The translations under genes were made by a program, and so were the position numbers. Of a stretch of DNA of 60,703 bases, positions 8,836-16,972 are shown piece by piece. The stretch spans positions 1 through 60,703 of the forward strand of contig JAJFHC010000246.1 of the NCBI GenBank assembly GCA_021775835.1. The letters run 5' to 3'. This DNA is from Hyphomicrobiales bacterium. Its GTDB lineage: Bacteria > Pseudomonadota > Alphaproteobacteria > Rhizobiales > JAJFHC01. Position 1 is the stretch's first letter. Each line of letters begins with the position of its first letter. The notes beneath the pieces are model-generated. The model was not told the origin of the DNA, did no database searches, and worked only from the letters and a program-made list of their open reading frames with translations.

Positions 8836-9402
8836 TCATGCGTTTTTCGCTTGTTGAATGAGAAGGTCTTCGGTTTCCTTGGCATCTTCCATCCGCTCCG
8901 GCCACTTGCCGGATTTCATGGCCAGAATACAGCGCATGCACTCCGAGATACCCTGAAGGATGAGAAGTCCGCCGGCCAAAGGAATAAGTGTCTTGAAGAA
9001 ATATATCTGGATGCGCGCCGGGCTGTTCCAGCTGACTTCCTTGTAGCGCCATGAATCGGAAGCAATTTCCCAGCCGAACCAGAACAGAGCCGCCATGCCG
9101 GGGAAAAAGAACAGGATATAGAGAACGATGTCGATCCGCGCCTGCCAGCGAACCGACAACAGCCGGTAAACGACATCGGCACGAACGTGGGCGTCCTGGG
9201 CTAGGGCGTAGGGCCCGGCCATCAGGAACAGGGCGCCATACATCTGGACCATCATGTCGAAGGCCCAGACCGTCGGCGCATTGAGGACGTATCGAACGAA
9301 AACTTCATAAGCGACCGAAAGCGTAAGGATCAGGATACACCAGCCAAAGGCCCGTCCGATCCAGATATTGAGACTTTCAATGGCGTGTATGATGCTCGTC
9401 AT
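8836..9402 (-). CDS. TRAP transporter small permease (DctQ type)
   Basis: A 188-residue membrane protein with four predicted transmembrane segments, matching the DctQ small subunit: LSVAYEVFVRYVLNAPTVWAFD is the family signature (a VxxRYvxnxpxxWxxE-like segment, here with FD at the end), followed by FLMAGPYALAQDAHVRADVVY. The C-terminal tail, about 35 residues after the last helix (GISECMRCILAMKSGKWPER), is polar and cytoplasmic. It lies between the binding protein gene, from which a perfect hairpin separates it, and the large permease gene. It partners with both in a tripartite importer. Confidence 0.9.
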   Translation of the reverse strand: MTSIIHAIESLNIWIGRAFGWCILILTLSVAYEVFVRYVLNAPTVWAFDMMVQMYGALFLMAGPYALAQDAHVRADVVYRLLSVRWQARIDIVLYILFFFPGMAALFWFGWEIASDSWRYKEVSWNSPARIQIYFFKTLIPLAGGLLILQGISECMRCILAMKSGKWPERMEDAKETEDLLIQQAKNA

Positions 9403-9452
9403 GTGCTCTCTCGCCCCGTAAAAGCATAATGGTGGTGTTGGAATTTATAGCA

Positions 9453-9479
9453 GAGGGACAGCCCAACAGGCTGTCCCTC
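9453..9479 (-). terminator. Perfect 11-bp hairpin between dctP-like and dctQ-like genes
   Basis: GAGGGACAGCC (9453-9463) and GGCTGTCCCTC (9469-9479) are exact inverted repeats around a five-base loop. The stem lies 48 bases behind the binding protein stop and 50 bases before the small permease start. There is no strong T run after it on the minus strand. Inference: a partial terminator or 3'-protecting stem that makes the binding-protein message more abundant than the permease part. Confidence 0.65.
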
Positions 9480-9527
9480 CGTAACGGTGTCGTTGTCGGA
9501 TTCGATCGTGCGGTGCCGCAGATCAAA

Positions 9528-10640
9528 TCAACCAAAGTGGTGCTTGTAGGCCAGGCCGTAATCGGGCTGGTTCAGCAGCAGGTAGTTCATAACCTTCTTG
9601 GCATAGGCTTTCTGGGAATCAACGACCTTGGAGAAGAATGCGTCTTCCTTGGAAATCCGGTCGACAACGATGTCCCAAGCCTTCAACTGTTCTGCCATCA
9701 CCGAGTCAGGCGTACGATAGACGTTCACACCGCTTTTCTCTTTCAGGCTGATCAGGTCGTCGGCATAGCGCAACGTATTGTGCCAGTAGAAGTTGGAGTT
9801 CTCTGCTTCAGAAGCATATTTCAGGATTGCCTGATGCTCTGCCGACAGGGAATTGTACTTCTTCTTGTTGAAGGTGATTTCAAACGCTTCCTGAGACTGG
9901 TGGAAGCTCGCAAGATGGTAATGCTTCGAGACATCCTGCATGCCGAAATCCTTGTCGGAGGTCGGGTTGTTGAATTCGGCCGCGTCAATCAGGCCGGACT
10001 TCATAGCCGGCTGAATTTCACCGCCGGGCAACTGCACAACCGACATGCCCATTTCCAGAAGCACGTCTGCCGCCAGACCGACGGTCCGGTATTTGAGGCC
10101 CTTCAACTGGGAAGCATCCTTGATTTCTTCCTTGAACCATCCCATCGGCTGGGCCGGCATCGGGCTGTTGAAGAAGCTGACCAGGTCGAGTTCAAGGGTT
10201 CCCATCAATTCGTTGAAGAGTTCCATGCCACCGCCATAGTGGATCCAGCCGAGCAGTTCCTGGGCCGACCAGCCGAAACACGGGCCGGTGCCGAACAGGG
10301 ACGCGGCCTTGGACTTGGAATACCAGTAGGCCGGCACATAGTGCGCGCCGTCCAGAACCCCACGGTGCACGGCGTCCTGCATCTGGCTGGTCTTGACGAC
10401 GGAATTCACCGACAGCAGGTCGATCTTGAGATCCTTGCCGGCCATCGCGTGGACCCGGTCCACGTAGCTTTTGGCGTTCTCAAGGAAAATCCCGCCACCC
10501 CAGGCAGCCTGGACTTTCAAAACGGTCGGCGCTGCGGTCGCGATACTCGGCGCAGCCAATGTGGCCGCAGCGGCACCGGCAGCGACTGTTCCTCCTTTGA
10601 GGAACTTTCGGCGGGTCACTTCTGACTTTTTCTCAACCAT
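9528..10640 (-). CDS. TRAP transporter substrate-binding protein (DctP type), Tat-exported
   Basis: A 370-residue periplasmic binding protein. The N terminus MVEKKSEVTRRKFLKGG followed by a hydrophobic stretch and ATAAP is a twin-arginine signal, meaning it is folded before export. The mature part resembles the TakP-like DctP group: IHYGGGMELFNELM, QPMGWFKEEI, LKGLKYRTVG, PGGEIQPAMKSGLIDAAEF. Members of this group bind 2-oxo acids or other carboxylates, the carboxylate gripped by an Arg (here in KYRTVG). The ATG at 10640 has a GGGAGA ribosome site, although the frame is open to 10667. It is the first gene of the P-Q-M-small protein-amidase operon. The ligand is not known. Confidence 0.9.
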   Translation of the reverse strand: MVEKKSEVTRRKFLKGGTVAAGAAAATLAAPSIATAAPTVLKVQAAWGGGIFLENAKSYVDRVHAMAGKDLKIDLLSVNSVVKTSQMQDAVHRGVLDGAHYVPAYWYSKSKAASLFGTGPCFGWSAQELLGWIHYGGGMELFNELMGTLELDLVSFFNSPMPAQPMGWFKEEIKDASQLKGLKYRTVGLAADVLLEMGMSVVQLPGGEIQPAMKSGLIDAAEFNNPTSDKDFGMQDVSKHYHLASFHQSQEAFEITFNKKKYNSLSAEHQAILKYASEAENSNFYWHNTLRYADDLISLKEKSGVNVYRTPDSVMAEQLKAWDIVVDRISKEDAFFSKVVDSQKAYAKKVMNYLLLNQPDYGLAYKHHFG

Positions 10641-10941
10641 GACAATTTCTCTCCCTAACGCGGACATTAGATTTGAAACCCGGAATCATCAGTCCGACAT
10701 AGATTTGTTAGATTCTTCAGCTTTCTGCTACGGGCGGTGGAACCGGCAACAGGCAGGTTTCGTTGCCTGAAACCTCACATCAATGGTGATATCGAACCAA
10801 TGCCCGCTAATAGTTTTCATTCTTCGGTATCGGGCTCCTTTGCGCAAGTATTTATCCTGCATTGTGGGACCGATGCCCTTCACTGTAGGATCAAATTCGC
10901 TTGAACCTGGGCGCCTCCCGGTCGTGTTGTAAGATTGACAT
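10641..10941 (-). other. Non-coding stretch upstream of TRAP operon
   Basis: About 300 bases without a convincing gene. It should hold the promoter of the TRAP operon and the 3' end of the upstream hydroxyacid dehydrogenase transcript. Around 10747-10775 three overlapping six-base inverted repeats (GGCAAC/GTTGCC, CAGGCA/TGCCTG, GGTTTC/GAAACC) could form alternative small stems. I could not pick a promoter with confidence. Confidence 0.4.
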
Positions 10942-11907
10942 TCAGGCAACCCTGTCACTGGGGTCCTTGCCCGAAAAGAAGGCATCAAGATTGTCCAGAG
11001 CCCGAAATCCCATGGCATCGCGGGTCTCGAAAGTGGCGCTGCCGATGTGTGGCAGCATGAATATGTTGCTCAGCGACGAAAGTTCGGGATTTCCACCGGG
11101 TTCTCTGGCAAAGACATCGAGACCAGCGGCAGCAAGCTTCCCTGAACGCAAAGCGTTGGCCAGAGCCGCTTCATCGATCAACGCACCGCGCGCGGTGTTC
11201 ACGACGATTGCACCATCTGGCAACAGGCCGATATTCTCCTCATTCAGAAACCCGGTCGTTTCCGGTGTTGCCGGGCAGTGCAACGAAAGAAATTGCGAAA
11301 CCGACAAAAGTGAGCCCATATCCTCATGATAGGTTGCGCCGCACTCTTCTTCCGATGGAAGCCGGTTGCGGTTGTAATAGTGGACTTCCATGTCGAACCC
11401 CCGGGCGCGCCGAGCCATCACCTGTCCGACCCTGCCCATGCCGACAATGCCGATGCGTTTTCCGGTCACCTGTGTGCCCACCATGAACGATGGGCTCCAG
11501 TGCACCCACTCGCCTGTGCGCACCGTGTGATCGCCTTCGCTGGCCCGTCTTGCCGCTCCAAGGAGCAGCAGCATGGCAATTTCCGCCGTTGCGTCGGAAA
11601 GCACATCGGGTGTGTTTGTGACCACCACACCCTTGTCCTTCAGCGCCTGGAGATCGCAGTGATCGACACCGACGGAATGGTTGGCGATAATCCTGACACG
11701 CTCGGGCAGCTTCGCGGTCAGTTCGGCATCGAAGAGTTCCGAATGGCAAGGCAGGACGGCATCGACACCCTGGCACTTCTCTAGAAGCTCGTCTGGTGAA
11801 TACAGAACGTCATCCAGGTTCAAGCGAACGTCATAGTCTCGGGCTGCACGCGCCTCCGTGTTTTGAGACAGTTTGCGGGTGATCAGCAGAGTGGGTTTTT
11901 GGCTCAT
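10942..11907 (-). CDS. D-2-hydroxyacid dehydrogenase (NAD-binding)
   Basis: A 321-residue D-isomer-specific 2-hydroxyacid dehydrogenase, the family of glyoxylate/hydroxypyruvate reductases, reducing a 2-keto acid with NAD(P)H. The nucleotide-binding motif is GIVGMGRVGQVMARRA. The catalytic Arg is in VNTARGALIDE, the Glu in DVFAREPG and the His in LPHIGSAT. YNRNRLP after the second strand suggests NADP preference, since Arg residues follow the position of the NAD-specific Asp. Closest in look to plant/bacterial hydroxypyruvate-glyoxylate reductases. It lies 301 bases upstream of, and on the same strand as, a TRAP operon for a probable carboxylate, so it could act on the imported 2-keto acid. 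Confidence 0.88.
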   Translation of the reverse strand: MSQKPTLLITRKLSQNTEARAARDYDVRLNLDDVLYSPDELLEKCQGVDAVLPCHSELFDAELTAKLPERVRIIANHSVGVDHCDLQALKDKGVVVTNTPDVLSDATAEIAMLLLLGAARRASEGDHTVRTGEWVHWSPSFMVGTQVTGKRIGIVGMGRVGQVMARRARGFDMEVHYYNRNRLPSEEECGATYHEDMGSLLSVSQFLSLHCPATPETTGFLNEENIGLLPDGAIVVNTARGALIDEAALANALRSGKLAAAGLDVFAREPGGNPELSSLSNIFMLPHIGSATFETRDAMGFRALDNLDAFFSGKDPSDRVA

Positions 11908-12244
11908 GGGTCTGTGTCCAAGTTTTCATCATGACGAGAGTTTGACGGATGCGTCGCGAACAATCCACCCGCCATCCCGCCAAGCAGAATGTCTGCAGCT
12001 GTGCCATTCGTGAGTGCCACGGGTTTTCTTGAACCCGCAGGACGTCATCTTTGAGAGAGCATAAGCGGAGTCGAAGATCCACTCGCCTTGGTTTTAGACC
12101 GTATCTGGTCGGAAGCCGCAGCGATTGGATTCTCGTCCTCGCCATGGGCGCGGACAAGAATGACGGCTAAGGCAATATTTACAGAACACCGTTTCCCGGA
12201 CAAGCAACATATGACTCAGAACTCAGTCACTCTGACGCCGCTGG
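11908..12244. other. Gene-free stretch
   Basis: About 340 bases between two minus-strand genes. Short frames here lack family features and ribosome sites. I see no long hairpin, repeat or RNA gene. It probably contains the promoter of the D-2-hydroxyacid dehydrogenase gene and the 3' untranslated end of the aldo/keto reductase-Rid fusion. Confidence 0.4.
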
Positions 12245-13732
12245 CTACGTCGACGGAAACCGCGCCTCCGCCTCGATTTCAATCTCGTAGTCTCCGACGA
12301 GACGCGATACTTCAAGGAGCGTATTGGCCGGCCGGGCGATCGCGAAATAGTGCCCGTGAACCCGCGAGACGCCTTCCCAGTCGTCGCAATCACGCATGTA
12401 AATGCGGGTGCGGATTACGTCGTCCCGCGTCGCACCCAGCGGCGCCAGGCTGGCGAGAATCTTGTCCAGAACGTAAACCGCCTGTGCGGCTGCATTGCCG
12501 GGGGCGACCATCGATCCGTCGGTATGGGTCGCGGTCGTGCCGCTGACCAGGATGCGGTCGCCGACGCGCACCGCCCGGCTGAAGCCGCAGATATCTTCCC
12601 ACACGCTGCCGGTGTCAACGCGGCTCACATGGTCATCGGTCTCAGTGGCCTGGAAAATGCCGGGCATTTCATTGAGGTGGTGCGAAAGATCGCCGGATGC
12701 CGTCAGGAAAGGTGGGCGGCGGTATTCGTCGCCGCAATCACCTGGGATGGCTGTCAGTTGGCCCAGAGCGTCGTCGATGGCCGCGTGATCGGCGTCGTCC
12801 AACGTAAATGAAAACAGCCGGATATTATCGTCTCTGTGTTCGTTTTCTCCCAGCCGGGCGCCAACAATCACCCCGGCCACCGCCGGCTGTTCCAGCACCC
12901 AGCGGGTCGACACATTGGACACCGATACCCCATGCTTCTGCGCCACCGCAGCAAGGGCTGCCAGCAGGTTCTGGAAGACGTCCCAACCACCCGCCGTGTC
13001 GATGAAACGTTTGTATTTCATCTTACTCCAGTCCGCGATGTCGTGAGGTTCCGCCGCACCGACCCAGCGATCTGAAAGAAAGCCGCCCAAAAGTGTGCCA
13101 TAGGCCAACAGGCGCACGTTGTTCTCCATACAGAACGTACTCATTGCCCCGGCCGCCCGCCGGTCGAGCACCGAAAAAGAGATTTGATTGGAAACTATCG
13201 GTACATCCTGTCCAACCAGAACCCGCAAATGATCCGTATCGAAGTTGGTCACTCCCAATTGGCCGATGAGGCCCTCGTTCTTCAGGTCGATCAAATGCCT
13301 GAAGGCATCGAGCCAGGCGGGGTGCTCGAATGTCCACCAATGGAACTGCAGCAGGTCAATCGTCTCAACGCCCAGCCTGTCCGCACATTGACGGACGCCG
13401 GCCTCGACGGTTGCCCGGTCCATTGTTCCCAGAGGCGGGCACCATTTTGTCATGCAAACCGGTTTCCGGCCGCTGGGCGTCTTCACTTTCCCGGCTCCGA
13501 ATTTTGCAAGCAGTCGTCCGGCAACAATTTCCGCACTGCCATAATGATCCGCCATGTCGAAAGTCTCGAAGCCTGCCTGTGCATAGGCGCTGAGCCAGCC
13601 GGCACCTGTGTCCGGGTCGATAGTCTCGCCATGGCGCTCGATGTCGGCGATCTGCCACAAGCCGGTCAGGGCCCGGCTGATTTCAAGACCGGGTGCAAGA
13701 ACTGTGCGGTCGGGAAGGGACGGTGCGGTCAT
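12245..13732 (-). CDS. Aldo/keto reductase fused to a Rid (YjgF-like) domain
   Basis: A 495-residue two-domain protein. Residues 1-350 form an aldo/keto reductase TIM barrel with the full catalytic tetrad: Asp59 and Tyr64 in FDMADHYG, Lys96 in CMTKW and His131 in LLQFHWW. Residues 370-495 form a Rid/YjgF domain (SVWEDICGFSRAVRVGDR, ILVSGTTATHTDGS, VIRTRIYMRD, YEIEIEAEARF). In RidA an Arg in the ARxCVxV segment binds the imine-derived substrate; here the matching segment reads RPANTLLEVSRLV, with Asn in that place, so imine deaminase activity is doubtful. The single frame runs through both domains without a break. An NADPH-linked reduction of a sugar or aldehyde coupled to hydrolysis or binding by the Rid part is inferred only. 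Confidence 0.88.
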   Translation of the reverse strand: MTAPSLPDRTVLAPGLEISRALTGLWQIADIERHGETIDPDTGAGWLSAYAQAGFETFDMADHYGSAEIVAGRLLAKFGAGKVKTPSGRKPVCMTKWCPPLGTMDRATVEAGVRQCADRLGVETIDLLQFHWWTFEHPAWLDAFRHLIDLKNEGLIGQLGVTNFDTDHLRVLVGQDVPIVSNQISFSVLDRRAAGAMSTFCMENNVRLLAYGTLLGGFLSDRWVGAAEPHDIADWSKMKYKRFIDTAGGWDVFQNLLAALAAVAQKHGVSVSNVSTRWVLEQPAVAGVIVGARLGENEHRDDNIRLFSFTLDDADHAAIDDALGQLTAIPGDCGDEYRRPPFLTASGDLSHHLNEMPGIFQATETDDHVSRVDTGSVWEDICGFSRAVRVGDRILVSGTTATHTDGSMVAPGNAAAQAVYVLDKILASLAPLGATRDDVIRTRIYMRDCDDWEGVSRVHGHYFAIARPANTLLEVSRLVGDYEIEIEAEARFPST

Positions 13733-13836
13733 GACGAGGAACTCCGGTACGGACGGTGATCACGAAGGGGATGGTGTTGAGTGTACGGGATATTGCGTTC
13801 AGATTCCGCATTCAATTTACTGGGCTGGACGTCGAA

Positions 13837-14355
13837 CTATTCCACAAATCGTGCTTCCGATGGCTGTTCTTCAATCGGCTCCACTAGTTCTGGAAATTGG
13901 TTGAGAACCGTTGGAGGGCCCCACCACATCCAAACCGTTTTCAGAATTCCCGTGCCTGTGTTGACCATGCGATGAACGGCATTGGGCTTGGTATAGATAG
14001 CCGTTCCAGGTGTCGCCTTGAAGGTCTTGCCATCGACAGTCCATTCCGCTTCACCAGTGACTACATAGTAGATTTCCGGCGAGGGATGCTTGTGGCCAAC
14101 ATAAATGGCGCCAGGGGCCCACTCTGCTTCGCCAAAGTAGACATCCAATCCCTGAACAGGCGCACGTTGTCCGCCTACGAGTGTTTTGTATCGGAAAGCC
14201 TTTGCAAACGCTGAACCGGAATAGTTCTCCGGAGGCGACGTCCACTCTACGTCACCAGCATCGACATGCGGTTCGCCGGCAAAGCCATCCACGGAAAAAG
14301 CGGCTGTTGTGAGGAACAGGAACAGGGTCCAAATGAACGTTGATCTGCCTGTCAT
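13837..14355 (-). CDS. Exported single-domain cupin
   Basis: A 172-residue protein with an N-terminal signal peptide (hydrophobic residues 7-24, likely cleavage after FAG) and one cupin barrel. Cupin motif 1 is GHKHPSPEIYYVVTGEAEW (metal ligands His, His, Glu) and motif 2 is PNAVHRMVNTG with the fourth ligand His. All metal ligands are present, so it should bind a divalent metal in the periplasm. FWGEAEW-like segments and WMWWGPP near the C terminus are distinctive, but I do not recognise a characterised relative. It could be a dioxygenase, isomerase or lyase, or a binding protein. It stands alone, on the same strand as its neighbours, with about 100 bases on each side. Confidence 0.75.
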   Translation of the reverse strand: MTGRSTFIWTLFLFLTTAAFSVDGFAGEPHVDAGDVEWTSPPENYSGSAFAKAFRYKTLVGGQRAPVQGLDVYFGEAEWAPGAIYVGHKHPSPEIYYVVTGEAEWTVDGKTFKATPGTAIYTKPNAVHRMVNTGTGILKTVWMWWGPPTVLNQFPELVEPIEEQPSEARFVE

Positions 14356-14473
14356 TGCAATTTACCTCTGAAGTTGAGTTTATCCCCATGCTGTCATTGA
14401 GAGGAGTGTGCAGCATGGACTGCGCCGACCAGTCTCAAGAAATCGAAGTGGCTTGAATGCTTCTTCCAAATCC

Positions 14474-15208
14474 CTAAATCGTCGACTCCAACCTCGTGTT
14501 CATCGGCATTTCAGCGACAGACGCCATATCTGGCAAGGTCAACAGAAAACTCACTGTCTGGGCAATGGTTTCGGTGGGGATGCGGTTGGGGCCTGGTGTC
14601 ACGCCGGGGATGCCGGCAATCAGATCGGTGTCGACGGCGCCAGGGCACAAGGCTGTTGCGCGCACGCCGTCTTCCCAACCGGCAAAACGGGCGGCGTGAT
14701 TGAGCGCGAGCAGGGCGTGCTTGGTCATGGCATAGCCGATCGAAACTGTCTCGTCGCGGTAGCGTTTGGCATCGGTTGAGGCAATGTTGACGATTCGACC
14801 GTGCCCGGCCTTGCGCAAGTGCGGCAGGCACAGCCTGATCATGCGATAAGGCGCTTTCACGTTGACCGACCAAAGGGCATCGAGATCGGCCTCACCGTCA
14901 TCTTCGAAGTCGACCATGCGCAGGATGCCGGCGTTGTTGACCAGAACGTCGATCCGGCCAAACCGGTCGAGTGTCGCCTCGACCCACGCCATTGCCGTGG
15001 CCGGCTCCAGTGCGTCGAACCGTTCGGCCATGACACGGTTTTCGTCGTGACCGCCAAGCACCGTCAGACACGCATCCGGATCACGGGCGCCCAGCGACAG
15101 GGTGTAACCGTCATTGTGAAGCTGGCGGGCGATCGCAGCCCCGATGCCGCGGGACGCACCGGTGATGAGAACGACCCGGCCATCCGCCTCCAGCATCTGT
15201 GATGTCAT
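14474..15208 (-). CDS. Short-chain dehydrogenase/reductase (classical)
   Basis: A 244-residue classical SDR. The cofactor motif is TGASRGIG (residues 16-23), NNAG follows at 91-94, and the catalytic residues are Ser144, Tyr159 and Lys163. The basic Arg after TGAS hints at NADP(H). The frame is open to 15253, but the ATG at 15208 is preferred because it lies just behind the stop of the upstream SDR at 15222 and gives the normal family length. It is the last of a set of minus-strand genes (importer, DHDPS-family lyase, two SDRs), so it is likely an oxidoreductase of the same sugar-acid-like pathway. The substrate is unknown. Confidence 0.85.
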   Translation of the reverse strand: MTSQMLEADGRVVLITGASRGIGAAIARQLHNDGYTLSLGARDPDACLTVLGGHDENRVMAERFDALEPATAMAWVEATLDRFGRIDVLVNNAGILRMVDFEDDGEADLDALWSVNVKAPYRMIRLCLPHLRKAGHGRIVNIASTDAKRYRDETVSIGYAMTKHALLALNHAARFAGWEDGVRATALCPGAVDTDLIAGIPGVTPGPNRIPTETIAQTVSFLLTLPDMASVAEMPMNTRLESTI

Positions 15209-15221
15209 GCAGCCACCATGC

Positions 15222-16004
15222 TTAGAACAGCCCCTGATAGACACCGCCGTCATTGACGATGTTCTGGCCGCTGATGAAACCGGCCTGATCGCTGCACAGG
15301 AATGCGATGAGATCGCCGCATTCGGATGGATCGGCGAACCGCCCGGCCGGGCAATTGCTTATCCGGTCTTCGACGATCGCTTCATAGGTGGTGTTGCCGC
15401 GTTTCGCGTGGGCATGGAGATTGGTGTGCAGGGCATCCGTGTCGAACAGGCCAGGACACACGGTGTTGATGGTCACGTTATCACCGATCAGGTCGCGCAC
15501 CATCGAAGCAACCGCTCCCGAAAGGGCCAGCCGGGCAGAGTGAGTGTGGGCAAAGTTCGCCTGCGGAAATTTTATGAAACTCACCGACATGTTCACTACT
15601 CGCCCGAACTTGCGTTCTGCCATTCCAGGTACGACCCGCTGGACGAACCTGATGGACGACAGGAAATGAACATCGAGCCAGTACTGCCATTCCTCGCGGC
15701 CCCAGGTCTTAAAGTCGCCGGGAACCTGGCGCACACCGGGATTGGTCACCAGAATATCGGGCTCGGGACACACGCTCATGACCTTGTCCTGGTTTTCCTC
15801 TGTGTTGGCATCGGCCGCCACCGTTGCAACGGTAACACCGGTCGCTGCCCGGATCTCCTCGGCGGTCTCCTCAAGAGGGCCTGCATTGCGGGCAATGAGG
15901 GTGAGGTCAACCCCTTCACGGGCAAGCGAGAATGCCGTAGCACGCCCGAGCCCCTTGCTGGCAGCGCTGACGATGGCCTTGCGGCCAGAGATATTGAGTT
16001 CCAT
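15222..16004 (-). CDS. SDR-family protein with non-canonical active site
   Basis: A 260-residue SDR fold: cofactor loop SAASKGLG (residues 13-20), Asp65 after VAAD, and a C-terminal NDGGVYQGLF. The usual NNAG is VTNPG. Where classical enzymes have YxxxK followed by xAL, this protein reads FAHTHSARLALSG, which puts Thr154 at the Tyr position and Arg158 at the Lys position; Ser in NMSVSF is kept. A known divergent SDR subgroup has similar changes in this segment, so this is probably a natural subgroup rather than damage. The ATG at 16004 lies two bases behind the DHDPS-family stop, showing tight operon spacing. Confidence 0.8.
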   Translation of the reverse strand: MELNISGRKAIVSAASKGLGRATAFSLAREGVDLTLIARNAGPLEETAEEIRAATGVTVATVAADANTEENQDKVMSVCPEPDILVTNPGVRQVPGDFKTWGREEWQYWLDVHFLSSIRFVQRVVPGMAERKFGRVVNMSVSFIKFPQANFAHTHSARLALSGAVASMVRDLIGDNVTINTVCPGLFDTDALHTNLHAHAKRGNTTYEAIVEDRISNCPAGRFADPSECGDLIAFLCSDQAGFISGQNIVNDGGVYQGLF

Positions 16005-16006
16005 GT

Positions 16007-16972
16007 TCAGGCGCCTCCCATTGCGCTGGCTGTTTGACGGGCAACGCCCGGTCTGTCGGAGCTGCCGGTATCCAGCAATCCCAGGTCTTCGAGGCCCGTG
16101 CGCAAGCCGTGGAGTGCAGCGCCGGTTAGCGGGCGCAGGGGCCGCCTCAGGGCACCGCCCGGCAGTCCGAGCATTTCCATGGCAGCTTTTGTCGAGGGAT
16201 AAAGCGTTCGACCGTCGGTGGTGAAGAGGTCGGTAAGCCGACGGCCGATTTCCTGTAGCCGGGTGGCTTCCTCCATCCGTCCGTCGCGGGCGGCGTAATA
16301 GAGTTCGAGCCCGCCGGGCGCCCACATGTTGGGGAAGCAGTCGATAGTCCCGTCGGCACCAAGCAGTGTCGCCGGCACCCCATATATAGAAGACGGTCCG
16401 CAAAAGACCCGCAACCGGTCAGCTACCGCAATGGCTGTCGCATAGTAATTGTTCCAGTCGCCTGAGCTTTCCTTGACCGCAACGATCTGGTCGAGGTCGG
16501 CAAGCCGGTCGACCAGTTCAGGTGTCAGCGCATTCACGGCATTGCCCGGAATGTTGTACAGCATGACCGGGATTTCCACAGCCGCGGACACGGCCTCGTA
16601 GTGAGCGAAGATTTCGTCATCGGAAAGTTTGACGAAGTAGGGCGGCAGGATCAACGCCCCGTCGCAACCCGAGTCCTGAGCGCGGTGGGTCATGGTGACG
16701 GTGTCGTCCACTGTGACCGCTCCGGTAGCCGTGATCACCGTGCCCCTGTCGCCGACAATTTGGGCGGCTTTGGCGGCAAGCAAACAACGTTCCTCCAGTG
16801 ACATAGCCCAGAATTCGCCGGTACAACCGCCGACGATGAAGCCGGTCGCGCCATTGGCGAGCAGGTGTTCGATATTGCGGCTCAGGAGATCGTCGTCGAT
16901 CGCGCCAGTGTCGGAAAATGGTGTAACAATGGCCGGCATGGGTCCCGACCACGAGATGCTGTTTCGGTTCAT
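16007..16972 (-). CDS. Dihydrodipicolinate synthase (DapA/NanA)-family lyase
   Basis: A 321-residue class I aldolase-like TIM barrel that acts through a Schiff base on a 2-keto acid. The Schiff-base Lys is Lys167 in IVAVKESSGDW and the catalytic Tyr is Tyr139 in VMLYNIPGN. The phosphate-like carboxylate loop reads GGCTGEF (48-54), where true DapA has GTTGE, so this is one of the many catabolic members (for example keto-deoxy sugar acid dehydratases or aldolases) rather than the lysine-pathway enzyme. Its start overlaps the ABC ATPase stop as ATGA, and the next SDR starts two bases after its stop, so it belongs firmly to the sugar importer operon. Confidence 0.87.
   Translation of the reverse strand: MNRNSISWSGPMPAIVTPFSDTGAIDDDLLSRNIEHLLANGATGFIVGGCTGEFWAMSLEERCLLAAKAAQIVGDRGTVITATGAVTVDDTVTMTHRAQDSGCDGALILPPYFVKLSDDEIFAHYEAVSAAVEIPVMLYNIPGNAVNALTPELVDRLADLDQIVAVKESSGDWNNYYATAIAVADRLRVFCGPSSIYGVPATLLGADGTIDCFPNMWAPGGLELYYAARDGRMEEATRLQEIGRRLTDLFTTDGRTLYPSTKAAMEMLGLPGGALRRPLRPLTGAALHGLRTGLEDLGLLDTGSSDRPGVARQTASAMGGA

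Noticed and set aside
9429..10625. 398-codon open frame on the plus strand opposite the TRAP binding protein
   Set aside because: It mirrors the codon structure of a clear Tat-exported DctP gene, has no recognisable domain and no ribosome site.
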